Assembly (NCBI RefSeq): GCF_035046505.1
Contig: NC_089822.1
Location: 90,007,659-90,071,658 of the forward strand
Length of the DNA: 64,000 bases
From: Tiliqua scincoides
Taxonomy: Eukaryota > Chordata > Lepidosauria > Squamata > Scincidae
Reading direction: 5' to 3'
Position 1 is the stretch's first letter; each line of letters opens with the position of its first letter. Both the position numbers and the translations under genes were made by a program. Below, in pieces: positions 33,160 through 45,644 of this stretch. Below the pieces are notes generated by a model that was given only the letters and a program-made list of their open reading frames with translations, did not search any database and was not told the origin of the DNA.

Positions 33160-33945
33160 AAGCTCAGGCCTGGTAGGCTAGTGGGGTAAAAGGAGCTGGG
33201 GAAAAGGAAGTTGGTGGTGGGGGAAAAAGAATTGGCAGGGGAAGGGTAAAGCATGCTCTTTTCTCCCATTACCCCAGTCCACCCTTCTGTTTCCTTCCAT
33301 AGACTGCACCTTGCAGACTTCCTGCTTTTCTTCCCTTTCTGTTTGTGGTGAACCCAGCATGCCCTGCTCATGCTCCTCACACACAGAAGAGGTGCAGAGC
33401 ATGGCGGCTGCATGGAGCAGTATTTGGAAGTCAAGGGCAGGGGTGGGGCTTCAAATGGCCTTTCTCTGCCACTTTCATGCTTTGTGAGCACCAAGTAAGG
33501 TGAGAGAAGTGATTTGGGGCTGTAGCAGCTTGCTTCCTTTTTTCTTCTCTCTTGGTGGCTGCTGCTGTAAACCTGTTCTGACTTACTCCTAGTAGAGCAC
33601 CCAGCAGAGCAGTAGGCTGGAGAGGGTGATGGACAAATGGATGGGGGAGGGGGCTTGTCTGTTCTCTTCCCCTCCAAGCATGCCCAAAGTTACTGCTCGG
33701 TGAGATCATTTCAAGTTGTCTCATGGTTGGGCCACCCCTGGTGCCATGGCAAGGGCTTGATAACTTCTTCATTTTGCTGTCTTTCTGGGAAAAAAGAGGT
33801 ATTGTCAACAATGTGGCAGGCCATAATACAGAGTAGGTAGGCCATATTGAATTGGTTGGTCAAAAGGTGGGCCAGGCATGCTTTGGGGAGCATCTGTAGG
33901 ATAGATAAGACCCTGGAGGGACTGATAACTCTCACACTTACCGTA
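33160..33945. other. intergenic DNA, no supported feature
   Basis: A 178-codon minus frame (33141-33677) is low-complexity (Ser/Pro/Lys-rich) and overlaps other frames. It is not supported as a gene. Confidence 0.5.
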
Positions 33946-33951
33946 TTTTTC

Positions 33952-34294
33952 GCTCCATAAGACGCACTTCCCCCCCCCCCCAAAGTGGGGGGAAAAGTGT
34001 GTGCGTCTTATGGAGCGAATACTGCAAAAAAGAGTGCATGTTGGGGACCTTAATGAAGGGGGGATCTTCATGCCAGTTTATGATCCCATTCACCCTAATA
34101 AAGGGAGGGATCTTCATGCCAGTTTATGATCCCATTCACCCTAAGGAGGGGGGATGGTTCAAATGTTATTCTGTTATAGTTTATTAAATATTTTATTACA
34201 CTATTTGGTTCAGAATATTTTTTTTCCTGTTTTCCTCCTCTAAAAAATAGGTGCGTCTTATGGTCAGGTGTGTCTTATGGAGCGAAAAATACAG
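33952..34294. mobile_element. TA-flanked MITE with ccgtatttttcgctccataag ends
   Basis: The left end ccgtatttttcgctccataa and right end ttatggagcgaaaaatacag are inverted repeats with TA on both sides. An inner inverse copy gtgcgtcttatggagcgaat closes a local palindrome at 33952-34021 around a C/G run. A 60-bp tandem duplication (gggatcttcatgccagttta) is present at 34060-34140. Confidence 0.75.
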
Positions 34295-34299
34295 TAGTT

Positions 34300-36210
34300 T
34301 CTGCTTCCTTTCCCACATCTCCCATTGCTTCCCTATACTTCCAAATTGCCACCACACTTACCTGTTTCTTTTGAAGAAGTCCGCACCTCTGATGCTGCAT
34401 GTGAGAGCTCGCCCTTGATTTGAATTATTTTTTGTTTTGTCTTCATGTGTTTTGTTATTAACCCCACTCTTTTACAAACCAAACCAAGAAACCTGTTGCT
34501 TAATTTATCAACCCCCATTGCTTAAATCCTTGTTAGCCTCTTTCTCCCCCAGTTCTCTACTTAGTTGATAAAGGTTCGTGTCACAGGTACAACAGAAGTG
34601 CCAGTCACATCACTTATCAACCCAATCATAGCCTTTGATCGCTATGGTAACAGACAGCCCAGAGCTCAGTGCTGTGTGGTACAGCAGGTGACTAAGGAAG
34701 AAAAATGAGAACCAACTTCTCCAAAGAGGTGCTTTCTTGTTTGTTTGTTTTTTGCTTCTCCTGAGATTAAGAGCCTTGTCACGGCTGGGAAAAGAATTAA
34801 GCGACAGTGCATCTTGCATTCTGAAATTGATTTAGTGGGTACAGTGACGTAGCAAAGAAAAAATAAAGAGATGGAACTGAGACTTGGCTGTGCAAATTAG
34901 CCAAACTTATTGATTTCTTTGAATTGATTTTTTTTTGGGTCAGAAGTTATTGCTGAAATCCAAATCAGTGGAGTTTTACCTGTGCAAAATTAGATCCAGG
35001 ATTGTTGCCTTAAATTGTATTTTGGTGCCCTTATCCAGGGCCAGCAGGGCCCAATGCAGGGCATTTGTGCGAGGGCCTCCACTCACCAGGCAGCCATGGC
35101 AACTGCAGCCGCAGTGAGCCATACGCTTGTGGCGCTGTGCACAAAGCATGGCACCCAGAAATACATGTGTGCCCCATATCTGCAGGGGAACCTCCCCCGC
35201 GGATAGCTGAATTCACAGATACAGGGGTCACCCCCTGCAGTCGGAGGGCTTCCCTGGGCCTCAGAATGCCTTATAAAGCAATAAAAACATCATTTCTGAT
35301 TTTACGATCAGTAACTTTTTATCTTTGACAGTCATTCTAATGGTCCTCAGAGACCACAGGCAGAGACACATGCAGCATCTACAGGGCTCAGAACACCCCC
35401 TGGAGGCGAGGGGAGTGCAGTTCTCCTTGCCTCTGAAGGGGGCGCATGGGGAGCACACAGAGGGCGTGGGGGACGCAGATCCAAGGGTTAACTGAAACCC
35501 TGTAAACAGGATCTGCAGATACAAGGGCCCCCTGCACTTGGCGGTGACATAATGTTACCATCAGCTCTTCTGGAAGGTCCATTTCAGGCCAAACCGTTCC
35601 AGGGGAGGGCAAGTAAGTCCACACTCCACTTGCTGTGGTGCCCTCCCAAGCTTCCAGATGCTATCTACAGCAGTGGGAGATCTGCCCACTGCCCCAATGT
35701 GGGGGTCCCCATAGAGCGGGCCCAATGTCATGACATAGACCACATTGCCGTCAGTCCAGCCCAGACTTTTTCCTCATATGACACCTGGGATGTCTGAAAC
35801 GGGCAAATAAAGACTATGAATGAAATGAACGTTTTGAAATAGCACTTTGGCATAGAGAGCCAAGCAAATACAGAAAAACTCACAATCTTCATCGATTGAC
35901 ACTAGTTCCTGTTGAATCTCAGTCCAGGATTACTAGATAGCCTGGCAGGAGCCAAGGGGTGTTCCTGATAATCTAACCATGATTAGGAAATTTAGCAGCA
36001 CTATGCCTGCTCTGGCCTAATATGGATTTATAGTCTTATGAAAGTGAATTTCAAACCTTAGTCTTGGAAACATTGGCTCAATTTCCTTTGCACTCTGGCT
36101 GATCGCATATGTTTAGATTTCGATAAGGCCTGTCCAGCCACTGAAAAATGGGCATATCAAGGTCACCAGTTGTCAGTAGAGTGACTTCAGGCAACTTTGA
36201 GATGTCAGCT
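34300..36210. other. intergenic DNA apart from the MITE at 35165
   Basis: No gene or RNA seen. A (GTTT)n-like run at 34738-34755 is minor. Confidence 0.45.
35165..35535. mobile_element. Tigger-like MITE, relative of 27375
   Basis: It is bounded by atatctgcaggggaacctcc and aggatctgcagatacaaggg. Inside are gccttataaagcaataaaaa and ccaagggttaactgaaaccc. It has the same layout as the element at 27375 without the perfect hairpin. Confidence 0.6.
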
Positions 36211-36214
36211 GATG

Positions 36215-36370
36215 CAGCACTTGCTGCTCGTGCAGGAAGTCCCAGGTTCAATACCTGGCGTTTCCAGGCATGGCTGGGAAAGAGCCCTGACTCGAACCCT
36301 GGGGAACAGCTGCTAGTTAATGTAGATAATACTGAGAGACTGACTCAGTAGAAGGTGACTTTGTATGTAG
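36215..36370 (+). mobile_element. tRNA-derived SINE
   Basis: A pol III B-box-like ggttcaatacc lies at about 36243, followed by ctggcgtttccaggcat, agccctgactcgaaccctgg, a middle part and the 3' end actgactcagtagaaggtg / actttgtatgtag. The layout fits a common amniote tRNA-derived SINE; the 5' tRNA half is diverged. Confidence 0.65.
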
Positions 36371-36654
36371 TAGTGGTAATGAACTCAGAGGGCTTTAAGA
36401 GGGTTTCAACACATTCAGGGAATATAGATCTCCATCATTATAGCCAATACTTCTCTGTGCATCAGCTACTGCATTCTGCTTGTGAATTTTTATAGGTAGC
36501 TGGTTTGCTGCTGTTAAAGACTGTTGGGCTACATAGGATGATTCAAGAAGGCAACACTTGATCCAAGTAACTTATGCCCTGAGGTCTCTGGGTGGCAGGA
36601 TTTATCTCCTTGGGGTTGCAGGATCCTTGCCAAGGGTGGTCAAGTCTGCCATTC

Positions 36655-37690
36655 ACGTTAAGAACAGAAGAGCCCCACTGGATCAGGCCATCTAGTCCAG
36701 CTTCCAGTATCTCAAAGTGGCCCACCAAGTGCTTCAGGGAGCAAACAAAACAACAGACACAACCTGCGTCCTGGTGCCCTCCCCTGCATATGGCATTCGG
36801 AGGTAACCCACTTCTAAAATCAGGAGGTTACACATACCAGTCATGACTTGCAACCTGTGATGGACTTTTCCTCCAGAAATTTGTTCAATCCCCTCTTAAA
36901 GATATCTAGGTGAGATGCCATCACCACTTCCTGTGGCAAGGAGTTCCCCAGACTAAATTACATGCTGAGTAAAATAAATATTTTCTTTCCTTTTTCCTGA
37001 CTTTCCCAACACTCAATTTTAGCGGATGTCCCCTGGGTCTGGTGTTATGTGAGAGGGAAAAGAGTGTCTCTCTATCCATCCCCTCCATAATTTTGTATGT
37101 CTCAATCATGTTCCCCCTCAGGCACCTCTTTTCTAGACTGAAGAGCCCCAAATGCTGTAGCTTTTCATCTTAAGGGAGGTGCCCCAGCACAGTAATCATT
37201 TTGGCTGCTCTCTTCTGCACTTTTTCCATTTCCACTATATCCTTTTTGAGATGGAGTGACCAAAACAGGACGCAATACTCCAGGTGTGCTCTTACCATTG
37301 ATTTGTACAATGGCATCATACTATTAGCCATCTCATTCTCAATTCCTTTTCTAATAATCCCAAGCATGGAATTAGCCTTCTTCATTGCCACCGCACATTG
37401 GGTTGACGCTTTCCTCACGCTGTCCACCAGCACACCAAGATCTTTCTCCTGATCAATCACAAAAAGCTCAGTACCCATTAGCCTATATGTGTTGATTCTT
37501 TGCTCCAGTATGCATGACTTTACATTTACTTACATTGAAACTCATCTGCCATTTTGCTGCCCATTCACTCAGTTGGAAGAGATCCTTCTGGAGCTCTTCA
37601 CAACCTCTTCTGGTCTTCACCACTTGGAAAAGTTTGATGTCATCCGCAAACTGCATCTCCTCGAAGCATAAGTCCACTGAGCCTGCCATG
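36655..37690 (-). mobile_element. CR1 LINE, 5'-truncated, older copy
   Basis: The minus strand has reverse-transcriptase pieces in broken frames: M-Q-F-A-D-D-I-K-L-F, L-S-E-W-A-A-K-W-Q-M-S-F-N-V, D-Q-E-K-D-L-G-V-L-V-D-S and K-S-M-V-R-A-H-L-E-Y-C-V. A 3' UTR follows with the same agccccactggatcaggcc region as the CR1 at 13.5 kb, but more diverged and with deletions. The 5' break lies just upstream of the F-A-D-D motif. Confidence 0.9.
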
Positions 37691-38206
37691 GTTTGGTCTA
37701 GTGAGTGCTTTCCAACTTTTTATCACTATTGCAGAAGGTTAAAGGCACTCCACAGAATTGGACCTTAAGTCACTGCCACACTAATGTGTTCCTTGAGAAA
37801 TGTAATAAATCAGCTTCGAAAAGATATGCCACAGTAAGTAGTCTTACTTAATAAGAGTAATAGCATCAATTCTAACTAATTAGAATGGCCTTTAAAAGTA
37901 GTAAGCTTCATTAAAAGCCCACCTCTCTGCCCATGGCCAAAGTCACTTCTAACTGGGTCTGATCCTTAAACAGACTGCTGTTTCCAAACCACTTTAATTT
38001 GACTGGGTGTGGTGCAGTGCAGAGTGCTTTGTGAATGGGAGCTTACAGCTGAGTTCAAGATAATTTTTTATGGAACTCAGTGGATCAACCCCAAGATTAC
38101 ATACAATTAGCTGTATAGCCAGAAGTGTCACTAGGGTTTAGGTCACCCACTGCAAGAGCTCCCATACCAGACCATACAGAATAAATTAAAATATATGCAC
38201 AGCCTA

Positions 38207-38742
38207 AATGCAGTGACATCACTAGGGTTGGGGTCACCCCCCCATTAACTTTATTAATTGTAATATCTAACAGTACAGGTCACCTAACGAATCACTAACC
38301 AACAAAAAACCAATGGCCAAATTGATGGCACTCACTCAACTGAAGAAGAGTTCTAGTATTAGCTCTGATAAATGGAAATGAGAGCTTATATATACTAACA
38401 CCTCACTGGTTCCCTGCTGTGTCATGATAACCCATTGGCTCTCAGAATGATCAGCCTCATTGGTTGGTTTTGACTTAAGAAAATCCACTTTTTGTTACAT
38501 AAGGCAGTTGTGTTTTCCTTTTCTGGTTATTTGTCCATAACTTTTGAAAGAATTCAGATATTTAAATGGGGTTTGTGTCATTGCCTTTTGCATGACATTC
38601 TGCATTGAATGATACATAACAGGCTGGTATTATTTGAAAATACCAAGATTGCACAATTTTGGCCAATAGTGGTGTCGCCCTCCCCAAAGTGTGTCACCCA
38701 GTACAATCTGCACCCTCACACCCTCTAGTGACGCCACTGTGT
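38207..38742. mobile_element. hAT-like element related to 5433-7085, short form
   Basis: It runs from cagtgacatcactagggttg to cctctagtgacgccactg, i.e. inverted ends of the same family. The interior has tttttgttacataaggcag, ccataacttttgaaagaatt and gcattgaatgatacataaca, matching the 5433 element outside its subrepeats. A second truncated start lies at about 38128 (gtcactagggtttaggtcac). No clean TSD was found. Confidence 0.65.
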
Positions 38743-39514
38743 ATACCTGTAAGTCACCAGGAATGTCAAACCAGATGCTCTAGCAGTAGGAACCATGCCA
38801 CCAGGGTCAGCCCATCCGTGTGGCCAACTGAAACAGCTGCCTCAGGCAGCAGATTGGTGTTTGTAGCATGCCCATCTCTGTCCACCTGCTTGCCTCCATT
38901 GCTTCCCCTCCCAGAATTGAAAAAAGAAGAGGTTAGACAAGAAAAGGACATGTGGAAGGGAAGAGGGTGCTGGAGCAGATGCTGGCACATCATTGGGTAA
39001 CTTAGCATTGGGTAACCTGGTGGTTTGATGAGAATGGAGCTGCTGGACTTTTCTTTCTAATGTCTGTAGCACCATCATTGCAAATGGCCAGAAGTCTTCC
39101 TGCAGCAGGGGGAAAAAGGGGCCTACGCATATAAAGCAGCTGGCTCTGGCATGGTTCTTTTGAGCAATTGGACATAGTCCAAGGCTCTTGGCTACCTCTT
39201 GGCTCTTGGGTACCCTTGGCTACCTTGGACTCCAACCCACCCATCCTGAACAGGACTCAAGCATCGGTTAAGCTGCAGTCTTCAACCCTTATTCTAGAGC
39301 AGCCATACTGATGTCAGTGGGAGGACTGAAAAAATAAGTGGTGTGAGGATCAGAGCTCAATTGTGACTAGGTTCATGGGGACTTAAATCAATTTGTTGCC
39401 TCTGACCACCAAATTGGATGTGAAGGCAACAAATCCATTTGTTTAAACCTGTTCCTGTCGCAACCACATAGGAAGTAGGGGTGGAGGAGCAAAAAGGACA
39501 CAGATGAGGACAGC

Positions 39515-39680
39515 TGACAGTTTCATTGCATTCTGCATGAAATTCCACACAAAATGATACGTATCATTAAAAAATACCAAGATTTCACATTTTTGGCTAT
39601 TAGTGGTGTCACCCCCCTGAGTGTGTCACCTGATATGATCCGCACCCCTTGCACCTCCCCAGCAATACTGCTGTTTGGAC
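39515..39680. mobile_element. 3' fragment of the same hAT-like family
   Basis: It contains tttcattgcattctgcatga, aaaataccaagatttcac, attagtggtgtcacccccc and a degenerate end caatactgctg. These match the right-hand part of 38207-38742. Confidence 0.6.
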
Positions 39681-40360
39681 GTACATTGCTGAAAGCTCCG
39701 GTCCTGTGGTGTCTTCTGTGTTTTCTTCTCACAGCTTATACCAGTGGACGCCTGGGTGACTGGGCTTTGTTATATGCATCCATCATATCCTAATATAAAG
39801 TGTTGGATGGGAGAAAACCAAACCTGAATTGTGTTTGCATGCCTCAGAGCCTCTATGGGGAAAGGAACACAATCCAATTTCCTAACCCTTAAACCTGCAC
39901 ACCACAACAACCAAGGGTCAGTAGTCACCAAAAGTGAATAATGAAACGGCTCACTCATACAGAGACTTCTAGAAGGGTAATATTTTAGGTGTCATGAAAG
40001 GAAAGATGTGTGGAGGTGATCTTCGGTTTGCTCTAAAAAAAAAATCCTCAAGGGATGCAAACATAGTTGTCTCATCAAAAAAATGAATTACAGTTATTGA
40101 GGTTCACCCTCCCCCCAATTTATGATACAATTACTGACCAACATGAGGTTGGCACTTTTAAAGTCAATGGATCTTTAGTAATTTACTTTAGTGAGAACTG
40201 GATTTTAGGGGTGTGCAGTGGGTTGGGGTCTAACAGAGAAGCACAACTAATTGGGCACCTTCAATTCAATTTGGCTTCCTTACCCCATAGCAAGCCAGGG
40301 GCAGTTGTTTAGTATGAAATCTGCTTTCCAAACAACAGACTCCACACAGTCCCGTTCTTC

Positions 40361-40389
40361 CATCTCTCTCTCTCTCTCTCTCTCTCTCC
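40361..40389. repeat. (CT)n microsatellite
   Basis: About 14 CT units. Confidence 0.9.
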
Positions 40390-41392
40390 AGTAGTCAAAG
40401 CTTGCCTCTGAGGCTACATTACTTTGGAGAGGTTTGCTTGGCAGGGTTGGTTGGTTCCTTTGAAATCCAGTTTCCAGTTCTGATCCCATACACACAGTAC
40501 CTTTTCCACTCCTTTCTCTCTTTGCATTTTATCTTTTATCTGGGTGGGAACCAGGAGTAGTATTCCTTACAAGGGCATGGTTCAAGGATGTTTGGTTACT
40601 GTTTCAAGAAAAGACCGGTCCCTAGTTTTCTACCTATGGAATACCCTCCCTTGGAAGGTCATCCCAGGCTTTGCCCAGAGGGAACTGGCTCCTGAAGTGC
40701 CATCAATATTCTTTTGTTCCCATTGCTACTGCAGCAGCTGCACTGCACACATGCATGTGCTGTGCCACCTTCTGCCTGCTCACTCTTCCACACCCCTCCC
40801 CGCTACTGTGTCTCCTCTGCACATCTGTTTAGAAGAAATGGAGGTGGTGGCTCAGGTCCTCTGGCTGCCGCTACTTCCTCCTCTTCCCCCAGTTTCACCT
40901 TGATCTTCATTAGTCATGTTGGAGCTGGGCCCTTGAGCTCCCCTGTTTCCTCCTTGTTTTGCCCTCCTATGTTTTGAAATAAAGTGGCAAAGCGGGACCA
41001 GATCAAGGAAGCCAAGAGCAGCAGAACTGGGGAGATGCTTCTCTGAGCTTCCTTGTTCCAGTCTTGCTCTTCTGCTCTATTTCAAAAAGCAGAGTGGCAG
41101 AATGAAAACAAAGTGTAGGGAAAAGGTATTGGGGGAAATCAAGGCTAGGACATGCTGCTGTGGGCATGGAATGGGCATGGGGTGCTGCCTAGATCAGTTC
41201 GTCCCAAAGGCATCACACCTCACCCCTCCTCATGGCTGTGCCAGCTTTGCATCCACTTGGTACCAAATCTGGTTTCAGTTTTTTCCAGTCTTTTTTGATG
41301 ATCATCTTTTATTTTGGTTTTATGCTGCAGAATCTTTTCAATTGGAATGTTTATTACTCTTCTATTATTACTTTTATTACTTTAAGTAATTA

Positions 41393-41665
41393 AGGGCACA
41401 ATCCTAATATGAGCATAGACAGCTGGCGAGTGGGAGTGGGGCCAAGATCTGGCACATTTTCTGGATCCTATCCCTGGTCCCAGGCAGCCTTGAGGTGGCG
41501 CAGATCCAAGTAGCCCCATTGGGGTTGCTGCAGCTTTACCCAGAGTAAAGGGAAGCAATTCCCCTTGCCCTGGACTGAGCCACTTTCATCCCCAACCTTG
41601 CCCTGGATGCAGGGCAAGCCAGCCAGCCTGCCTGCTCCAGGGCAGGTAAGGATTGGGCTGTAATA
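41393..41665. mobile_element. MITE-like repeat with gggcacaatcctaa ends
   Basis: It runs from ttaagggcacaatcctaat to gtaaggattgggctgtaa, inverted ends of the same kind as 25259, with a shorter interior. Confidence 0.5.
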
Positions 41666-41770
41666 GTCGTAAGCTGCCCTGAATGGTTTTTAACTAGAAG
41701 AGTGCAATATAAATAAAAATGACTAAATGAATGCAGCGGTGAGTGCATCTGACTGTTTTTCATGTGCTAG

Positions 41771-41945
41771 AACAGAGATTTTCAACCGGTGTACCGTGGC
41801 ACATTGGTGTGCCGTGAATGATCTGTGGGCACGCCACCCGAGTTTGGGGGAGGGTCATTTATTAGTGGGGCCATGGAGGGGTGTGAGCCTCTCCACCAGC
41901 AGCATGGCGTGCCTTGTTGAACATCCCTTTATTATTTTGCTGCCA
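41771..41945. mobile_element. truncated hAT-type MITE, same family as 48160
   Basis: It starts cagagattttcaaccggtg, with gtggcacattggtgtgcc and gcatggcgtgccttgttg matching the 48160 copy. The right terminus is missing. Confidence 0.65.
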
Positions 41946-42693
41946 GGCTGCAAAAACAGGGAGCTTTTCAAGAAGACTCCGGTAGGCTACAATTCATGGC
42001 TGCTGAGCTGTATTTGACTTGGTCAGGCTTGGATGCAATCTCTTTTCTCAGCTGAAAATCTGCACAGCAGCTCAGACCTTTTATGTGTGGCACTCAGACA
42101 TGACTAATACTGTTGCCTCCCTCGGGTAGCACAAAAAGTAAGTATTTCTGTAATCACTATTCCTTCTTGGGATGCTCTTTTCTTTTTGTGATCCATTGCA
42201 TCCAGCAGCTCTTGGGCTAGACTCTGCTGTGCAGTTGAGCATTGCTTGATTATACGGAGAGACGAATGTTGCACCATATTATCGTTTAGCAGCATCGGAG
42301 AGCAAATTGGGAAGCTTATTCATAGATTCCACACAGTGGAGCATTTCCATGCACCTCTTTGTTGCTGACAAACTGGTGCTTGGTCAGCTTGTGCGGTAAT
42401 GAAATTGAGCAACTTTCTATTTAGACCTTAAAAAAAAAAAAATCAAATATTTGGAGGTAGAAAATAACTGCAGTTAAGAAATTGGCTCCTCTTTGATTCC
42501 AAATACTGTTAGAAACTTCAAGATGAGCTAGATTTTAATTGTGTTTAATATTTATTCCTAGGCAAGTTTTGATTATTGTTTATTGAGAAACCCAGTTCAT
42601 CCCCAAATTCATGACATACCTCCACTTCCCTCATGTCCTAGTGTGTTCTCTACAATCACCCATGTGTGCCCTTTAACAGCTAGGGGATTAACG

Positions 42694-43084
42694 ACACAAT
42701 CCTATACATGTTTACTCAGAAGTAAGGCCCATTGTGTTCAATGGGTCTTACTCCTGGAATTTGTAGCCTATACACATCTACCTGGGAGTACGTCCCATTG
42801 AACTTTGCACAAAATGAAGCACTTGGAAATAATTTCTGCACTTATCTAAGTGGAGCAGCTGGTAAGGTAATGTTAGTAACTGAGGCATACCCAAGGGGTC
42901 TCCTCGGAGCTGCGCCAGCTTTTTTGCAATGGCGGTTGCTGGGGCAGCATACTATCTGCTGACATTGCCCTGGTTCAGGATTGGGCCATCAGAACCAAAT
43001 CCTATGCATGTCTACTCAGAAGTAAGCCCTATTATAGTCAATGGGGCTTACTCCCAGGTAAGCGCAGATAGCACTGCGGCCTGA
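42694..43084. repeat. short palindromic repeats (at least two, one extended)
   Basis: A copy at 42694-42800 has two consecutive half-units; a cleaner copy at 42993-43084 (tgtctactcagaagtaagcc, caatggggcttactcccagg). A gggtctcctcggagctgcg stretch lies between. Confidence 0.65.
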
Positions 43085-43089
43085 GTGGC

Positions 43090-44000
43090 TATAATCCAGC
43101 CAAATGTAGAATGCAGTCCAGTGCACGCTGGACTCTTGGGAACAAATGGGCTTGACGTGTATGCATAAGACCAGGCTTCTAGTCATGCCCTTTTCTTGTG
43201 GAAATCAATGGAACTAGTCAGCTGTGTTGAACCTAAAGTCCCACTGATCTCATCAGGACTTATATGTGAATTGTGGTGGCAGCCTTCGTTCAAATGATAT
43301 GACACCAAGAAGGGGAGCTCTATATTAGTTTAGAAAGCAGAATGTGGGGGAGTGGGGAGGATGGACGACGATACTGATGCAGTTTGTAGCTTTGATCCTC
43401 TCTTGAGATCCTTGGTATGAGCATCAATACAAAAAAATGAATGCTGGACGAGAGCCCAGGGCAGGTGATTCAATGTAAAGGGATGCTGAAGGGGACAGCG
43501 CTGTGCTAGTAGAAAGCTTGTTTGCCTGCATAACATCGAAGGGGGCAAGAAAGCTCGCAGAAGGAAAAAAAAAAAAGGAGCCTCGGGATAAAAGTGCTAA
43601 GGAGAAGTTAAAAGCATCTCAGAAACTGACAGATGGCCGGAGGATTGCTGGCATGATTGGTTGGTGGTAGAAGAGCCATTTGACTGTCGTTTTCTTTTTT
43701 GTAGCTTGCTGGAGGGTGCCATCAAGAAAATGCTTGGAGAAGATTCACAGTGAGGACGCTAGCCAAGAGTGCCTCGGCTTGGAAAGAGCCCAGAAGCACT
43801 TGGAGTCAGACTGTTTAGGCCTTGCTCGTTCTCAAGCCTTTATAAATTGAGTATGGTGTGATGAGACCTGTGGCATGCAGAGGGAAAATTATCTTCTTGT
43901 AGCCCACTCCTCCTCTTTTGGCTGTAGCCATTAATATTGCACCTCCAGCTCGGTCCATGTCCCTTCTTTACATAGACAACTTAAATAGAATATAATTCGT
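43090..44000. other. intergenic DNA, no supported feature
   Basis: No recognised repeat apart from a short A-run at 43564. Confidence 0.45.
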
Positions 44001-44002
44001 AG

Positions 44003-44086
44003 CCCAGTTCTGCGTATGGTTGTGCAGAAGTAAATTCTTCTGTTTTCTGTGGGGCTTAGTCCAAAGTAATTATACAAGACGGCATT
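44003..44086. repeat. degenerate short palindromic repeat
   Basis: It contains agcccagttctgcgtatgg, cagaagtaaattcttctg and tggggcttagtccaaag: the family layout with many differences. Confidence 0.45.
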
Positions 44087-44273
44087 CACAATATAGTATT
44101 CTAGTTTTAATCTCAACTCGGAGAGGAATTTTTCCTAAGTCCCAGAGAGAATGGAACACACCGTGCTTTTCAATAACTCTGCCTACGAAGCAGTGTGGGA
44201 ATCACAGCCACTTGATAGAACTGAGCGGAAAAGAAGTGATGGCACACATGGGATGGAAACCCAAGGGAGAAGG

Positions 44274-45640
44274 TGAGGAACAATTGAAAAGCTATCAGCC
44301 AGAGGAGCTTTAACTCATTTCTGCCCAGCTCACAGGTGTACACATTTGATCCCTGTTGCGTATATGCAACGCTGGGCAGAAATGGTTTAAAGTGTTGCTG
44401 ACCTAACTCAACCAACAAATCGGGGGGGCTTCCAATAACAAAGCTACTCCATGCTTCAGAGTCAAGAGTTTTAATGCTAATAGCTCATGACAGTACATCA
44501 AGGGTGGTATCAGAGTTTGGCCAGGTTGGGCATTGACCAAGGTGCCATGTCCATCCAAGGGGACAGCTGGTTGAATGGAGCCCTGATTTCTAAGTACTGG
44601 TGGGAGTGGGAGTGCCTGACAGGGACCAAATGCTCAGCTTGGGCCCAGGGTCCCCAACAACTTGGTGCCAGCCCTGCTCATCACTACTTAATCATATTCT
44701 CATGCCTGATCATCGTTGCTTCTTTCCAACACTGGATGAGACCATTGCACTTTCATGAATAAAATTGTGTTCAGCCACCTTATGTTAGCTTCTAATTAAC
44801 AGGGATGTACAGATTGCTGGATGTATTGATATGCATATGAGTTCAGGCCTAACTTTGTAAGCTTGTTCCTGGATGTGTCAAATGTCCTCCCTTGTCTTGC
44901 ACCAACACTGGCTGTTCAGCACTGCTGACCTCCCTTAGATCACAGATTACAGAATCAGATAACAAAATTTAATGGATGTGTGTGGGGGAAGTCAGGTAAA
45001 AGAGAATAAATTGTTTTCCCCAGATCTACATTGTTTGTACAAATTTTCCTGGTATGTGCTGCTCTTTGGGTTTTCTTTGTCCAGTATCTGTGTTTTTTGT
45101 CTTGCTTCAGACCATATATATATATATTTTTTTTGCTTGAAATCAGTTCCATCTCTTATTGTAATTCGACTTTGGCCTGACGGTTTCCCCGTCAATCTGG
45201 TTTGTAGTGTTACTGGGCGCTCCAGGCTCTGCGAAAGATTGTATTTTCCTTTTCCCATGTCCCACAGGTGACAAAGCATGACATAGAAAATGTGACAAAA
45301 TAATGTGCCTTCATTTTCAAAAAGTGATCAAAAATATGTCATCAAAAAGTGGTGAAGAGAAGCTGTGCCTGACCTTGGCGGAAAGAAGAGCAATGTTGGG
45401 AAATGTGTCAGAAAATCTCTTGAGACTGAGATGTGATGGCCAATAGATCCACGGCACTGAAAATATAAGCAGAATGTACGACCTTATCCCAGGTGGGATA
45501 TGATTTCCATCTCCGGCACCTGTCTTTTCCTTCCTCCATTCATATCTTTTCCATGCTTGTGTGGTTTGTCACACTATTGAAGAATCACGGAACCTCAGAG
45601 CAAGGCTGCTTTTGTGTTGATTTGTAAGAGATATACAGAC
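44274..45640. repeat. segmental duplication, copy A (about 1.35 kb)
   Basis: It is collinear with 54640-55820. Shared landmarks in order: gctatcagccagaggagctt, acagtacatca, cccaacaacttggtgccagc, ggatgtattgatatgcat versus its counterpart, gtgctgctctttgggtttt, tcttgcttc, cctgaccttggcggaaag and gttgatttgtaaga. There are many substitutions and small indels. No coding similarity was seen. Confidence 0.8.
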
Positions 45641-45644
45641 AGTT

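Larger units (their letters stand above)
38760..41385. other. intergenic DNA with few repeats
   Basis: It contains the hAT-like fragment at 39515 and a CT run at 40361. Frames here are short and without domains. Confidence 0.45.

Noticed and set aside
33141-33677. 178-codon minus-strand open frame as a gene
   Set aside because: Low complexity, no domain, no splice context and overlapping open frames in other phases.
36215-36370. A tRNA gene
   Set aside because: Only a B-box-like element is present; no cloverleaf with A box and acceptor stem, and the 3' part is SINE.
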